A program made the translations under genes and the position numbers. Source: Leptobrachium leishanense (taxonomy: Eukaryota > Chordata > Amphibia > Anura > Megophryidae). From it: a DNA stretch of 64,000 nt. Within the stretch, counting starts at the first letter, position 1. Every line of letters starts with the position of its first letter. Shown piece after piece: positions 1 through 11,610 of the stretch. The stretch covers positions 191,824,661-191,888,660 of the forward strand of contig CM019063.1 of the NCBI GenBank assembly GCA_009667805.1, written 5' to 3'. The notes under the pieces are model-generated. The model had not been told where the DNA came from. It worked only from the letters and a program-made list of their open reading frames with translations, and ran no database searches.

Positions 1-71
1 TGAGGACAGGTAGTGGGGAGCTGAGTCAGTGAGGGTTTGTAGGTAAGGATAAGGATTTTGAACTTATGTTC

Positions 72-182
72 AATTAATTATGGCCAGGTACAGACCCCCA
101 GAATTAATTATGGCCAGGTGCAGACCCCCAGAATTAATTATAGCCAGGTGCAGACCCCCAGAATTAATTATAGCCGGCAGAG
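72..182. repeat. 30-bp minisatellite, about 3.7 units
   Basis: Units of 30 bp begin AATTAATTATGGCCAGG and contain CAGACCCCCAG. They recur at steps of exactly 30 bp (about 81, 111, 141 and 171), and the last unit decays into CCGGCAGAGACC. The reading frames across the array only reflect the repeat. No function is visible. Confidence 0.9.
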
Positions 183-592
183 ACCCCTTGAGTTATACTT
201 ACCAGTTACCAGCTTGCAGACCTCAGGACCTCGTCTTCCTCCCAGCTCCAGTGTGCTCCTGCAGGCGGCCGCTGTTCTTCTGAAAGCTGTGACGCGATCT
301 CGCGAGATCTCGGCTGTAGGCCGCGTCACAGCCTTCAGAGGGCTGAGGAGGTGGCAGCATGAGGAGGGATCACGCAGGGCTCGGGGGAATGCACTTTGTC
401 GTGCGGCTGCTAGCGGAATGCTGTTAATGCATTCCACTAGCAGTCCCTGCTGCCCACAGCGCAAACCTGTGTTCCGGCAACGTTCCCGCTGCGGGAGAAG
501 TGCGGGAACGCCGTTCCCGCGCGATCCCGCAGGACTCGAGTCTCGGGCCCTGGGGAGATAGATATGATAAAGGGAGGGGACATGAAAAGGAG
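183..592. other. GC-rich stretch with several palindromes, no gene
   Basis: This stretch is GC-rich compared with its surroundings. Visible hairpins are GCTGTGACGCG pairing with CGCGTCACAGC around the palindrome GATCTCGCGAGATC (about 284-335), and GCTAG.GGAATGC pairing with GCATTCC.CTAGC (about 408-443). GCGGGAAC/GTTCCCGC arms lie at about 485-520. It looks like a fragment of a structured repeat. I cannot assign a family and see no TIR or TSD. Confidence 0.5.
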
Positions 593-856
593 ATACTCAC
601 TGCTTTTACCGTTAGAGTTCTATTGCTTTGGATCTTGTGTACGTTCATACTCACTGCCTTTACCATGAGAGTTCTATTGCTGTGGTGCTCTGATATGCTG
701 ATAAGCACTGCACATTACTGTGAGTTCTATTGCTGTGGAGCTCTATAATACGCTCATACACACCGTACAATACTGTGAGTTTTATTGCTGTGGAGCTCTG
801 TGATACGCTCATACACACTGCATATTACTGTGAGTTTTATTGCTGTGAAGCTTTTT
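593..856. repeat. ~54-bp minisatellite, about 5 diverged units
   Basis: The phrase GTTYTATTGC recurs at 617, 671, 724, 779 and 834, giving a period of 53-55 bp. Each unit also carries a CGCTCATACACAC-type segment. Divergence falls from left to right. The array ends in a poly-T run at about 850. It is non-coding. Confidence 0.88.
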
Positions 857-1123
857 TTTCTGTTTTTTTTATACTCTCCTCTTCTGGTCCCAGAGGAAAT
901 TATGAAAAAATTCTCTGTACTGTGCACTTTCCTCTAATGTATAATGGACGTTTAATACTAATTTATATCACTCGTATAATCAATCATAGTAGTGACAGTG
1001 TTATTACATTACTTATTAACTACATTATTATGTATTTAATACACTACTATTGTCATTGCATTCAGTGTGTGCTTATCTATGGAAGTTCTGCTTTCCGAGC
1101 AACAGTAGTTAAAAAAAAGTAGT
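857..1123. other. AT-rich, nothing recognised
   Basis: This is AT-rich DNA with no credible coding frame, no terminal repeats and no tandem structure. Confidence 0.5.
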
Positions 1124-1310
1124 AATACGGGGGGTGAAACCATGAGTTACTGCCCCGGGTGACACCAACCCTAGTGACGCCACTGATTGCGCTCTCCATG
1201 TTAAGTATAGGATGGGTAAATTTCAGTAAGCTCGTGTAAGCTAGCACAATCACCGATGCGATAACAGAATTTTGCGGGTTTAGTGTCAGGAAGTTAATAT
1301 AGGGGGCATG
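1124..1310 (+). mobile_element. fragments of two DNA-transposon ends (one Harbinger-derived)
   Basis: Positions 1124-1187 end in AGTGACGCCACTG and look like one terminus of a CAGTGGCGTCACT-type TIR element. From about 1188 the sequence becomes a subterminal piece of the Harbinger-derived family found elsewhere in the window. It carries ATGTTAAGTATAGG, GTACAGTAAGCTC-like and TAGCGCAAT-like blocks that best match 55165-55300. Neither fragment has its partner end, so both are truncated. Confidence 0.55.
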
Positions 1311-1420
1311 CATTAAAGTCACTTATACTGCCGGTAACAATTACTCATCCAAACACGGCCGCCAGCATTCACTTTGGAATAGTTGTCTTATGGTTTTCCA
1401 TATAAAGAGCTTACTGCTTG

Positions 1421-1422
<2 letters not shown>

Positions 1423-1459
<37 letters not shown>
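1423..1459. repeat. (GA)n microsatellite
   Basis: Uninterrupted GA dinucleotide run of about 18 units. Confidence 0.97.
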
Positions 1460-1461
<2 letters not shown>

Positions 1462-1534
1462 GGCTGGACCCATTGCAAGGAGTTGTGAGGTCTGCAAAAG
1501 GCTGTTTTCTGTATATGTCTGCTATCTTCCTGTA

Positions 1535-2075
1535 TATATTGTATCTGTCTGTCTGTCTATCCATGTTGTCCTGTATCTAACTGACCTGTATGCTATATTT
1601 TTCTATGTCTATTTATCTACATACGTATGTTTGTCAGCCTGCAAGTATATATTTATCTATTTTGCTATCTATATATCCATATTTTCCTGCATCAATTTAT
1701 TTAACTGTCTGCTTGTATCTGCCTTTTACTGTATCTATTTTTGTCTATATCTCTCTGCTATCCTCCCTGTATCCATTTCTCTATCTACATGTCTGCCTGT
1801 ATCTATTTATGTATCGCTTTATTTTTTCCTGTTTATATCTATTTATCTGTCTATCCATCTTTTCCTTTATCTATTTTCACTATTTATATGCATTGGCCTT
1901 ACGGTATCTATTTATCTATATATCTTTTGCTGTATCTATTTCATTATCTAAATTTGTCTGCATCTATATTTCATCTATCTACCTATCTTTTCCTCAGTAT
2001 GTTTTTATCTGTTTGTGTATTTATCTGTCTATTTCTCTGTATGTCTATCTGTACATTTTATGTGTTTAAATGATA
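1535..2075. repeat. degenerate (CTAT/CTGT)n tetranucleotide region
   Basis: About 540 bp are built from CTAT, CTGT and TATC words, heavily diverged from a simple tetranucleotide repeat. Long open frames across it, giving Leu/Ser/Tyr/Ile-rich translations, are products of the repeat and are not genes. Positions 2076-2310 are AT-rich with nothing recognised. Confidence 0.85.
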
Positions 2076-2310
2076 TCTATATATTTTTTTTACTATCTAC
2101 AGTATCTTTCTAATGTATAATGAGATTTTTAGTTACTTTTAATGACAAATAGAAACATAAACCCACCAGCCAGTGACAAGGCAAATCTCCTTGGTGGAGA
2201 TTAGCACGGTTTAGTAGCACAGTTAAATAATGCATTTATTGAGAATTATTGGCACTTTTTAGAAATTTATTTCAAAGGCAATCTCCTTAGAATGACACTT
2301 TTTTTTCTAC

Positions 2311-3170
2311 GGAGGTTATTCAGAGAGATCCAAAATGTCGCTGAAATGTAACCGGACACTGAAATTCAGCGTACGGTGACATTTAGGGGCCATTCAGAGA
2401 GCAGGCAGTTCACCATATTTTGGCAAATTGCCTGCACTTATGGTGCCTGTTCGACCACATTGAAATCCCCCATAGAGAAGCAATGGTTCATCTATTCAGA
2501 GAACACCGAACAGCATTGAAAAGTTGCCGAAGTGCCCTGTTGTTCGGTGGTTTTATTCAACAATTTTATTCAGGCGAATCCCCTAGATTTCAATGTTAAA
2601 AATATTCCCGTTTTTACTCAATATCTAATAAACCATTTACTATTTTATTCTGCAGTAAAAAGTCTCTTTATTTATAGATTTTATCGGATCTTTTAGGCAT
2701 TTTTTGGGATGTTTTTGGCAAACTTTTTCCGTTTCTTTTTTTTAAATCGTTTTTTCTTTTTTCTGTAACAGACCTTTTTATTATCATTCATTGGAACTTA
2801 TATGTAAATTCCATACATTTTTGTTCATTAGTTTTTTTGCAAACAGCGTTTCAATTTTGAAACTTTCAAGCGTACTGTTTTTTTTTCTTCAATCCGTTCG
2901 TCTGCTTGTCGGTTTTTTTCCGGCAGCTGCTCTGCGCTGTGTTTGTCGGCTGGTCGGCTTTTTCCGGCGTGTTCGGCTTGGTTTTTCTGGCGGTTTCTGC
3001 AGGTTTTCAGTGAGTGTTCGGCGGGTTTGCGGTGAGTTTTCCCTGCACTGCGGGGACCCTGCGGTGCATACTGAATAGTCGGCGAACTAGAATCGACGAA
3101 TCACCCCGAAGTGCGGAGAACGGAAGGGCACCGAAATGTTGGAGACATTTCGGTGCTCTCTGTATAACCT
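2311..3170 (+). mobile_element. family B TIR element, copy A (non-coding)
   Basis: This copy starts GGAGGTTATTCAGAGAGATC and ends CGGTGCTCTCTGTATAACC, which are imperfect inverted termini. Inside are blocks shared with the other family B copies: CTGTAACAGACC, AATATTCCCGTTTTTA, GCAAACAGCGTTTCA and GTGAGTTTTCCCTGCACT. The last 60 bp contain an inner palindrome, ACCGAAATGT/ACATTTCGGT. At about 860 bp it encodes no protein, so it is a non-autonomous DNA element. The superfamily is uncertain. Confidence 0.75.
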
Positions 3171-3784
3171 TGTATGTTTTTCGACTTCCACATCAATGTA
3201 CCACATCACGGCAAGTCCTATCCATCCTAACTCAATGACTGCTCTTACAAATTAAAACCCACTAAGTTGGGGGACATACATCTTCCTGGGGCTACCAGTA
3301 ATTCAAGGTCAAATAGGCTCGGAAATTAGCCACCTATGACAAAGAGGGGTGCATAGTCAAGGAGGGTGGTCAGCCCTCAACACATAACATACAAAACCAG
3401 AATGGCTGCACTCAACCCGAACAGGTATTTTTCATAAGATTGCGTCTGAAACCAATTAATACAGAATATCAAATTTAGAACACTCCACGTTAATATAGTT
3501 TTATAGATTTTTTTAAAAAAATCTGCCACTTGTCTTTATTTTATGCTTGTATTTACACTGACCACTAGTGAGCGCCGCCTTCCAAGCCACTGACATCAGT
3601 GCATGACCCTGGTATGCATATTATTTTTTTATTATTAACCTTTATATAGCATCAAAAATTCTGCAGCGCTTTACAAGATCAGTGTACAAGGAGATGATAG
3701 ATTGGAATACCACACATGGATGATGACCTGATTCAGGGGACCCTGTTCCCAAAGGAATTTACAATCTATGAGATTACAAGTAAA
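3171..3784. other. no gene; diverged repeat tail near 3640-3780
   Basis: No coding signal is present. About 3640-3780 contains TTCTGCAGCGCTTTACAA and AATTTACAATCTATGAGATT, resembling an inverted, decayed LINE/SINE tail. The L2-like tail at 62020 has CAGCGCTGCGGAATATGC. The segment 3390-3480 (GGCTGCACTCAACC) resembles 14730-14770 (GGTTGCACTCAACC), so it may be an unnamed dispersed repeat. Confidence 0.4.
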
Positions 3785-4402
3785 AAACACACCACAGACG
3801 AACGAAGTGGAGGAAAAAAAATAGTATGCTTGAATGTTTGAAAAGTGAAACGCTGTTTGCAAAGATACTACAGAACGAAAATTTCTGAAATTTACACATG
3901 AGATCCAATGAATGATAATAAAAAATGGCTGTTACATTTAAAAGAAAACAATTAAAAAAAAGTGGAAAAAAAATTCGCAAAAAAAACCCGAAAAATGCCT
4001 AAAAGATCCTAACAAATCTATACATGAAGAGACTTTTTACTGCAGAATATTATAATAAATGGTTTATTAGATATTGAATTAAAACTGGAATATTTTTAAC
4101 ATTGAAGCTTATGGGATTCGTCTGAATAAATCTGCCGCAAGGAAACCACCGAACAGCAGGGCAATTCGGCAACTTTTCACTGCTGGTTTGTGTTCTCTGA
4201 ATAGATGAAGCATTGCTTCTCTATGGGGATTTCACTGCCCTCAAACAGGCACCGAACAGGCACCGTATGTGCAGGCAATTCGCCAGGATTTGGCGAACTG
4301 CCGGCTCTCTGAATAGCCGAATGGCCAGGAAAGGTAACCGTACGCTGAATTTCACTGTTCGGTTACCTTTCGGCCACAATTCGGATCTCTTTGAATAACC
4401 CC
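3785..4402 (-). mobile_element. family B TIR element, copy B (inverted, truncated)
   Basis: Inverted relative to copy A: it contains TGAAACGCTGTTTGCAAAG, TTTTTACTGCAGAATATTA, CTATGGGGATTTCACTGC and the terminal GGATCTCTTTGAATAACCCC. A self-complementary pair, GGTAACCGTACGCTGAA with CGGTTACC, lies just inside the end at about 4338-4372. The other end, the promoterless GC-rich third of the element, is missing at about 3785. Confidence 0.75.
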
Positions 4403-5984
4403 GAATGTTAGTCCAATAAAAAAGGTATCTCTACGCTACGCACTGCTATACTCTGATTTTGGCATCTGGACTAACACGGTTTACCAAATCTACACTATTT
4501 ATAAAATTAAATAATGCTGTGTCTGCAGGTGTGATTCATGTCCCTGCGGTTTATGGTCTTTCTGTAAATGACTGTAAATGGGTATAATACATGACTGCAG
4601 TGTATATGTGTAATAAATGGCAATGTACTGTGTAAATCCTACTGCAAGTAAAGGAATTTATTACTATAATCTACTATTACTATGTTACTATTATCATCAT
4701 CATCAGTATTTCCGTAGTACCAATATGTTCTGCACTACTTTACAATATAAAGGGAGGTAAAACATCCAAAACAAAGTTGTGAAAGACAAAAGAAGGTTGT
4801 GCAAGGAGCCTTTCTCAGCAGAGCATATGACATCTTCATGTATATAGAATGTAACTGCAGTGTTTTTGTGTTACCTAATGACTCAGTATTGTCAGAGACA
4901 GCAAGCAAAGGTTTCTGTAAGTGGATGTAATGTGTGTGTTCGAGTTTCCTGTTTGTGACTGCAGTGTGCATGTATAAGAATGTATTCAGTGCTTGCATTG
5001 TATGCATGTGCATTACATGATGTGTAGCTACTTGGTGTTTAAATGTGTCATCAATGTGACTGCATCCAGTCATTCTGTGAATGTTGAATGCTTGCATGTG
5101 TGATTCATGTCTCTGCAGTGTGTGAGTCTGTTCTGTAATAGAAAACATTGAGAGCTGTATGTCTGCAGTATGTGTAATCAGTGTGACTGCAGAATGTGAA
5201 TCTGTACTGTAAGAGATGGCATGGTATGCCTACATATGCTGTATGTGCTGTGATCTGTGCATCTGTATTCCGTGTGACTGCAGTATGAGAGTCTGTTGCG
5301 TGACTGCAATGTGTGTATATGTGTTGATTGTGCCTGTGTCTATCATCCATCTGATGTGTGCCTTTTATTACTTGTAGATTGCTTTCATAAACCATGCATA
5401 TTTGCGCCACTGCAGCACCGCTGAATATTTTTCTAAATTCTTGAGCGCAGTGCGAATAATGACGGGTTATAATCACGACCCCTTAGTTTATCACATCCCC
5501 CATTTTCTCCTCCTCTCACTCTCCCTCCCTCCTTCACAATCCTTCATACTTTGCTCATTTTTAACATCTATATTACATAAGGCAGCCAGTGTTTTTTCAC
5601 AGTGCCAGATGTGAAGTACAGATCTTCCTCTCCTGAGTCCATCTAGCAAAATGTCTATCTATGGATTGTGGAATAAAGCGTACCCTCTGCATTGTCCCCG
5701 TTTTGATTTGATTTTTTCTGTAATATAACTGCAAATCGACTAGAGACTGCTATGCTGCACCTCATGCCAAACTGCATTTACCCAAGTAAATGGCACCACT
5801 GGTTATACAGTTTATTAACTCCTCACAGACCAGCGACTACTTGTATATCACTGTACACATAGAAATATTCTCTCATATGAAATGGCCTGTTCAGGTAATG
5901 ACATCGGAATTCAGTAGAAACGTGATGATAAATACATGAGGCAATATATGTGTGGGATTCACTAAACATCAAGTTTGTGACATA
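4403..5984. other. no gene; degenerate GTGACTGCAGTGTG-type repeats
   Basis: Between about 4550 and 5340 the words GACTGCAGTRTG, TGTGTAAT and GAATGTGTG recur irregularly, as in a strongly eroded minisatellite. Reading frames here are His/Thr-rich repeat products. Positions 5345-5984 show no repeat, gene or RNA that I recognise. Confidence 0.45.
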
Positions 5985-6870
5985 AGGGGTTACTCAGAGA
6001 GAGCCAATCTGGCCCCAAAATGTTACCGAACAGTGAATTTCCCCGTACAGTGCCATTTCGGGGCCATTCATTTATTCAGAGAGCAGGCAGTTCACCTAAT
6101 TTTGGCAGACTGCCAGCAGTACGGTGCCTGTTCGAAGGCAGTGAAATCCCCATAGAGAAGCAATGGTTAATCTATTCAGAGAACACCGAACAGCAGTGAA
6201 AAGTTGATGAAGTGCCCTGCTGTTTGGTGTTTTCATTCGGCAGGTTTATTCAGGCGAACCCCATCAGCTTCAATGTTAAAAATATTCCCGTTTTTATTCA
6301 ATATCTAATAAACTGTTTATTCTTTTAATCTGCAGTAAAAAGTCTCTTTATTTATTGATTTTTTTAGGATCTTTTAGGCATTTTCCTGGATTTTTTCATC
6401 CAAATTGTTTTACGTGTTTTTTTAAAAAAAAGCATTTTTTCATTTTTCTGTAACAGACCTTTTTATTATCTTTTATTGGATCTTATATGTAAATTCCAGG
6501 CATTTCTGTTCAGTACTTTTTTTTGCAAACATCGTTTCAATGTTGACACTTTCAATCATATTTTTTTTCTTTACCCCTTTCGTCAGTTTGTTGTCTTTTT
6601 CCGCAGCTGGTCCGCACTGCGATTGGCAGCTGGCAGCTTTTTCCAATGTGTTCAGCGTGTTTTTTGCGGCGGTTACGGCGGGTTTTCAGTGGGATTTCGG
6701 TAGGTGTGTGTCGGGTTTGTGGTGAGTTTTCCCTGCACTCCGGGGACCCTGCTGTGAATCCTGAATACACCTCAGGGTGGGAAACTTTGATTCCTCGAAG
6801 TTTAGGGAAGTGTGGGGAACGAGAGAGCACCGAAATGTCGGCGACATTTCGGTGCTCTCTGAATAACCCC
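5985..6870 (+). mobile_element. family B TIR element, copy C (near full length)
   Basis: Starts AGGGGTTACTCAGAGAGAGC and ends GGTGCTCTCTGAATAACCCC, in the same order of internal blocks as copy A. The last ~60 bp fold as CACCGAAATGTCGG/CGACATTTCGGTG. It is flanked on both sides by CATA, a possible short TSD and the best candidate among the family B copies. No protein-coding capacity. Confidence 0.8.
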
Positions 6871-7397
6871 CATATGATAGGTGCCACGCTGTGAGAAAAT
6901 AGGGACATTCACCAAAATTTTGTCCCACACAGTGGAGCCATGAGATACGGACTGTGTTAACCGATTTACATGCCTCTGAATATAGCACTGCCGAGGATTG
7001 CATTCATCCAAAATAAAAGGTTAAAAAAAAAATAATAATAAAAAAAAAAAAAATCGCTGGAAAAATACCACTGTGCCCGAAAAACACCTTTGCCAGCACA
7101 CATCATATTGTAAAAGAGCTGAAAAATATGCAGTTCGTCAAATACATGGTGACAAGCCTTGATGTAAGGAAAAGATCCTTTGCCAACAAAATGCAAACTT
7201 TAGTGACTGACAAATCTTCAGTCACCTGCTACAAAATATTGCCGGAATGCCCATGGAACACTATTCTGGAACCCAAGGGTCATATGCAAGAAGTGAATGC
7301 CAGATAGCTTAACTCATCCTCTTTTGAAAGCACACAAAGTTCTTTATATTTTTCTTCACTTTATTGGGAAAGTAACATCAAATAAAAGGTGCCTTGT
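6871..7397. other. nothing recognised
   Basis: AT-rich, with an A-rich run at 7022-7053. No gene, TIR or tandem repeat seen. Confidence 0.45.
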
Positions 7398-7787
7398 GGG
7401 TAGAGAAAGCTTCTCTTGGGTCTGCTTGGTATGGAAGGAAGATGGGTAGAGAGAGCTTCTCTTGGGTCTGCTTAGTATGGAAGGAAAATGGGTAGAGAGA
7501 GCTTCTCTTGGGTCTGCTCAGTATGGAAGGAAGATGGGTAGAGAGAGCTTCTCTTGGGTCTGCTCAGTATGGAAGGAAGATGGGTAGAGAGAGCTTCTCT
7601 TGGGTCTGCTCAGTATGGAAGGAAGATGGGTAGAGAGAGCTTCTCTTGGGTCTGCTCAGTATGGAAGGAAGATGGGTAGAGAGAGCTTCTCTTGGGTCTG
7701 CTCAGTATGGAAGGAAGATGGGTAGAGAGAGCTTCTCTTGGGTCTGCTCAGTATGGAAGGAAGATGGGTAGAGAGAGCTTCTCTGTA
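7398..7787. repeat. 46-bp minisatellite, about 8.5 nearly identical units
   Basis: GGGTAGAGAGAGCTTCTCTT recurs at 7398, 7444, 7490, 7536, 7582, 7628, 7674, 7720 and 7766, exactly 46 bp apart. Only the first units differ by a few bases, so expansion is recent. The array ends at TCTCTGTAGTCGG. Positions 7788-8077 show nothing else. Confidence 0.95.
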
Positions 7788-8077
7788 GTCGGTATTATCA
7801 CAATAAAAAAACATTACTCCTGTGCAGCGCTAGTACCTAGGACTTATGGAATATCGCCAACCACAATACATGTTACCCTTACCACTTGACAACAAATTAC
7901 AAAAATACCAACAAGAAATACCAACAAATACCAACAAAAACCCTCGCAATACCTACCTATAGTACAAAGAACTCCCGCCAGATTCAATTACTAATAAGGT
8001 GCAGTGCTATCCTTCACTCTCATGTTTTTCTCTGTCATGTTCCTTTGATTGTCCTTTGGGAGCTCAGCCACTACATA

Positions 8078-8524
8078 GGCTAGGGTCAGACGAGCGTGAT
8101 TTCTACGGACTGTACGTCCGTGCCCACGGACGTACGTCAGTACGGAAGACACAGTAGTGGCCACACAGTCCGTTTATTTACTGATGTATATTTTGACGGA
8201 TGTAGGAGGGAAAATAAATTAAAAAGTAAAACCATTTTGTCCATGAAAAATGCTGGACATATAAATGCAGTCCGTCTGACCACGTTCCATCACTCACACA
8301 CAAAGCTATGCGGACGTTGCAGACACACCGCACTTTGTGCGGCCATTCTAGGGGTTGTACGTTCTTGCCTGCCTTGCGTCCGTGGGCCGCGGCCGTTGTG
8401 CGTCCGCAGTTCAGAGCGGACGTACTTCGTGTGTGGGGCTCCAATGGGCTTTCTGTCATGCTGTCACGGACGTACTTTTAGGAGCAATCACGGACGTGAA
8501 CACTACGCTCGTCTGACCCCAGCC
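8078..8524. mobile_element. MITE with GGCTAGGGTCAGACGAGCG termini
   Basis: The left end GGCTAGGGTCAGACGAGCGT matches the reverse complement of the right end ACGCTCGTCTGACCCCAGCC. The inside is CpG-rich with many GGACGTAC words and no coding frame. The same termini bound the element at 21571-22006, so this is a second member of one small non-autonomous family. Flanks are ATA and TAA, so a 3-bp TSD is possible but has one mismatch. Confidence 0.82.
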
Positions 8525-9515
8525 TAAGCCTTAATGTGCACCTGTATGGTACCCTTACTATCACAAATGCAATGTCAGACCATGGCCCTGTCCAAATGGA
8601 AAGGTACCTTTGTTAATATGGATTTCACCCACAGGATCTTGTCCTGTTTGGGAATTCATAAAGGACAGACACGTTTATGACACAAGTTTATTTAACAATT
8701 TTTATTAGTACAGAAAAAGAGTTTGTACAAAGCAGAAGCTTTTTTTTTTTTTTTAAACGACTGAATGTCAACAAATGATGACGTTGTTTGAAATATCTCA
8801 AAAACTATCTCATTTGTAAAATGGCAAAAGCCCATTCTATTTGAAAAACTGTCCCATTCTCTTGAATGAAGTAATGAAATGTCATATGATTGAATAATTG
8901 TCAAAAAGTGGTGACTCTAGGAACAATATATAGAGGGGGCACATAACATACCACAGTCAAAACTGGGGGCACTAATAATTTCCAATCACACCACTGAAAA
9001 AAACTAAATAAGTATATATAAATAAGATTCCAAAACTCCATAGTAATGTAATGTAAAGAAACCTTTTTGTTGTACTAACCTGATGCTTAAATTCAATATT
9101 TTATTTGCCACAATTCGGTGGGTTTGCACTGACGTCCAATAACTGCTTCAACGACTCCATTTTTCAAAAAATACAGTGACTATTCACTAAATAAGAAATT
9201 CACCAGATTTCTGGTGCAATTGAGTCCCCGAACAGTGACAAAAAGCTAAAGATGAATAGACCCTTTGGATTCTAACTTCCATAATAACCCCTAGAATGCC
9301 ACTAAAGCATGGAAATACAATAAAAATAATAAACAGTGTGGCATGTAGCCTACCTATTAACCCCAAAAATGCCATTAATCAGACAGAAAAAGACATGTGA
9401 ACGCACACACAGAAACATGCAAACAAAGGCACAGAGACACACAAACATATGCATAGACAAATGGACATGCACAGACACACACAGAGAAGTATACTGTACC
9501 AAATACATACATAAA
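8525..9515. other. no gene recognised
   Basis: AT-rich unique-looking DNA. A CA-rich stretch (ACACACAGAAAC, GACACACAAAC) covers about 9400-9485. No TIR or coding signal seen. Confidence 0.45.
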
Positions 9516-9661
9516 CAGTGGCGTAGCGTGGGGGGGCTGGGGGGCCGTGGCCCCAGGCGCAGTTTTCTTATGGGCGCATAATTTCAAAAGAAATTTGCGC
9601 CCCTAAAACTTGAGGCCCGGACTGACCCGCCGGGCCCTCGGGCACCGCCCAAGGGCCCGCG

Positions 9662-9934
9662 GGTTGAGGGGACCCAGATGCCAGGCAGCGGGAGTGTCTG
9701 CCCGGTCCTGAACAGTGAGTCCGTCCGTGTTGAAGGGGAGGCGGCTGCGTGCAGGCGCAGCCTGTCACGTGGTCCGGTTAATCAGGTGGTACTGAGTCTC
9801 TGTACCACCTGACTGGCTGGACCACGTGACCTGCGCACGCACGCAGCCGCCTCCCCTTCAACACGGACAGACTCACACGCTGTTCAGGACCAGGCAGGCA
9901 CTCCCGCTGCCCGGCATCTGGGCCCCCTCAACCC
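9662..9934. repeat. ~130-bp inverted repeat with 9-nt loop inside the hAT element
   Basis: The left arm (9662-9792) and right arm (9802-9934) are complementary over nearly their whole length. Examples are AACACGGACRGACTC with its partner, GGAGGCGGCTGCGTGC with GCACGCAGCCGCCTCC, and TCAGGTGGTAC with GTACCACCTGA. The loop is TGAGTCTCT. Small indels interrupt the stem. Transcribed, it would form one long hairpin. Confidence 0.88.
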
Positions 9935-9944
9935 CTGCTGGATC

Positions 9945-11145
9945 CGGAGCTGGGGCAATATCCAGGTGAGAGCTGGGGCAATATGATATCCATGTGTTAG
10001 CTGGGCTGGGGCAAATCCATGTGTGAGCTGGGGCAAATCCATGAGCTGGGGCAAATCCATGAGCTGGGGCAAATCCATGAGCTGGGGCATATCCATGTGC
10101 TGGGGCATATCCATGAGCTGGGGCATATCCATGAGCTGGGGCAGTATATCCATGTTCTGGGGCAGTATATCCATGTTCTGGGGCATATCCATGAGCTGGG
10201 GCAAATCCATGAGCTGGGGCAAATCCATGTGTGAGCTGGGGCAAATCCATGAGCTGGGGCATATCCATGTGTGAGCTGGGGCATATCCATGAGTTGGGGC
10301 AAATCCATGTGTGAGCTGGGGCATATCCATGAGCTGGGGCAAATCCATGTGTGAGCTGGGGCAAATCCATGAGCTGGGGCAAATCCATGTGTGAGCTGGG
10401 GCATATCCATGTGTGAGCTGGGGCATATCCATGTGTGAGCTGGGGCAATATCCATGTGTGAGCTGGGGCAATATCCATGTGTGAGCTGGGGCATATCCAT
10501 GTGTGAGCTGGGGCATATCCATGTGTGAGCTGGGGCAATATCCATGTGTGAGCTGGGGCAATATCCATGTGTGAGCTGGGGCATATCCATGTGTGAGCTG
10601 GGGCAATATCCATGTGTGAGCTGGGGCATATCCATGTGTGAGCTGGGGCAATATCCATGTGAGAGCTGGGGCATATCCATGTGTGAGCTGGGGCAATATC
10701 CATGTGAGAGCTGGGGCAATATCCATGTGAGAGCTGCGGCATATCCATGTGTGAGCTGGGGCAATATCCATGTGTGAGCTGGGGCAATATCCATGTGTGA
10801 GCTGGGGCAATATCCATGTGTGAGCTGGGGCAATATCCATGTGAGAGCTGCGGCATATCCATGGGAGAGCTGGCTGGGGCAATATCCATGTGTGAGCTGG
10901 GGCAGTATCCATGTGTGAACTGGGGCAATATCCATGTGTGAGCTGGGGCAATATCCATGTGTGAGCTGGGGCAGTATCCATGTGTGAGCTGGGGCAGTAT
11001 CCATGTGTGAGCTGGGGCAGTATCCATGTGTTAGCTGGGGCAATATCCATGTGAGAGCTGGCTGGGGCAATATCCATGTGAGAGCTGGCTGGGGCAATAT
11101 CCATGTGAGCGCTGGCTGGGGCAATATTCATGTGAGAGCTGGGGC
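9945..11145. repeat. minisatellite of ATCCATG(TGT)GAGCTGGGGCA units inside the hAT element
   Basis: About 1.2 kb of units come in two length classes: about 18 bp (ATCCATGAGCTGGGGCAA), mostly at 10030-10385, and 22-24 bp (with TGTGAGCTGGGGC), mostly from 10390 on. Some units have AGAGCTGCGGC or an extra GGCTG. Every frame on both strands stays open over hundreds of codons only because the repeat lacks stops, so these are not genes. A GGGG run recurs once per unit. Confidence 0.95.
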
Positions 11146-11238
11146 AATATCGAGAACGTGTCCACAGGTTGGGGGGGGGCGCACAATTCTTGGCTGGCCC
11201 CGGGCGCTGACAACCCACGCTACGCCACTGTACATAAA

Positions 11239-11610
11239 GAATAAAATATAAAGCAAGAAGCTGTGTTGTAAGCAACACAATACAAATCTGTGTTCGCAAT
11301 ATAAAGAAAATAATCAAAAATGCATATAACACATTATATATACAACAAACCAGAGAGCACACCAAACATCATGTTCAAACAATACAAAAGAAACAACAAC
11401 AGAAGCTAAATTCATTTAAACATAGAGATTTTAGCAGATTTAACCCTTTGAATGCTTACAAACAATTCTTATCCCCTTCAGAATCACTGCAGTTCTGAAA
11501 CCTTTCAAGAATTTTACAAGGTTTTTAATACTGAGCTCTGTTGAAAAATGGTGGAAATTTAGTATGCAATGGATGGCCATGGATTGCGTAAGCCTGCCAA
11601 CAGCGACAAT
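11239..11610. other. nothing recognised
   Basis: AT-rich flank of the hAT element leading into the LINE tail. No coding or structural signal seen. Confidence 0.4.

Larger units (their letters stand above)
9516..11230. mobile_element. non-autonomous hAT element, 8-bp TSD
   Basis: The ends CAGTGGCGTAGCGTGGG and CCCACGCTACGCCACTG are perfect 17-bp inverted repeats. The flanks are an exact 8-bp duplication, TACATAAA, at 9508-9515 and 11231-11238. CAGTG termini with an 8-bp TSD are diagnostic of the hAT superfamily. There is no transposase. The interior is a GC-rich half with a long hairpin plus a ~1.2-kb minisatellite. The perfect TSD and TIR suggest a fairly recent insertion. Confidence 0.93.

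Noticed and set aside
1383..2073. A hydrophobic, membrane-protein-like frame (Leu/Tyr/Ile/Ser-rich)
   Set aside because: It is a product of the degenerate CTAT/CTGT tetranucleotide repeat, with three overlapping frames of the same composition.
7398..10390. CRISPR-like arrays (regular short repeats)
   Set aside because: Repeats are head-to-tail without unique spacers, in a vertebrate genome; these are minisatellites.
9873..11365. Open frames of several hundred codons on both strands (repeats of HTWILPQL / MDIAPA type)
   Set aside because: All frames stay open only because the minisatellite unit lacks stops. There is no codon signal, no start context, and the units vary in length between frames.
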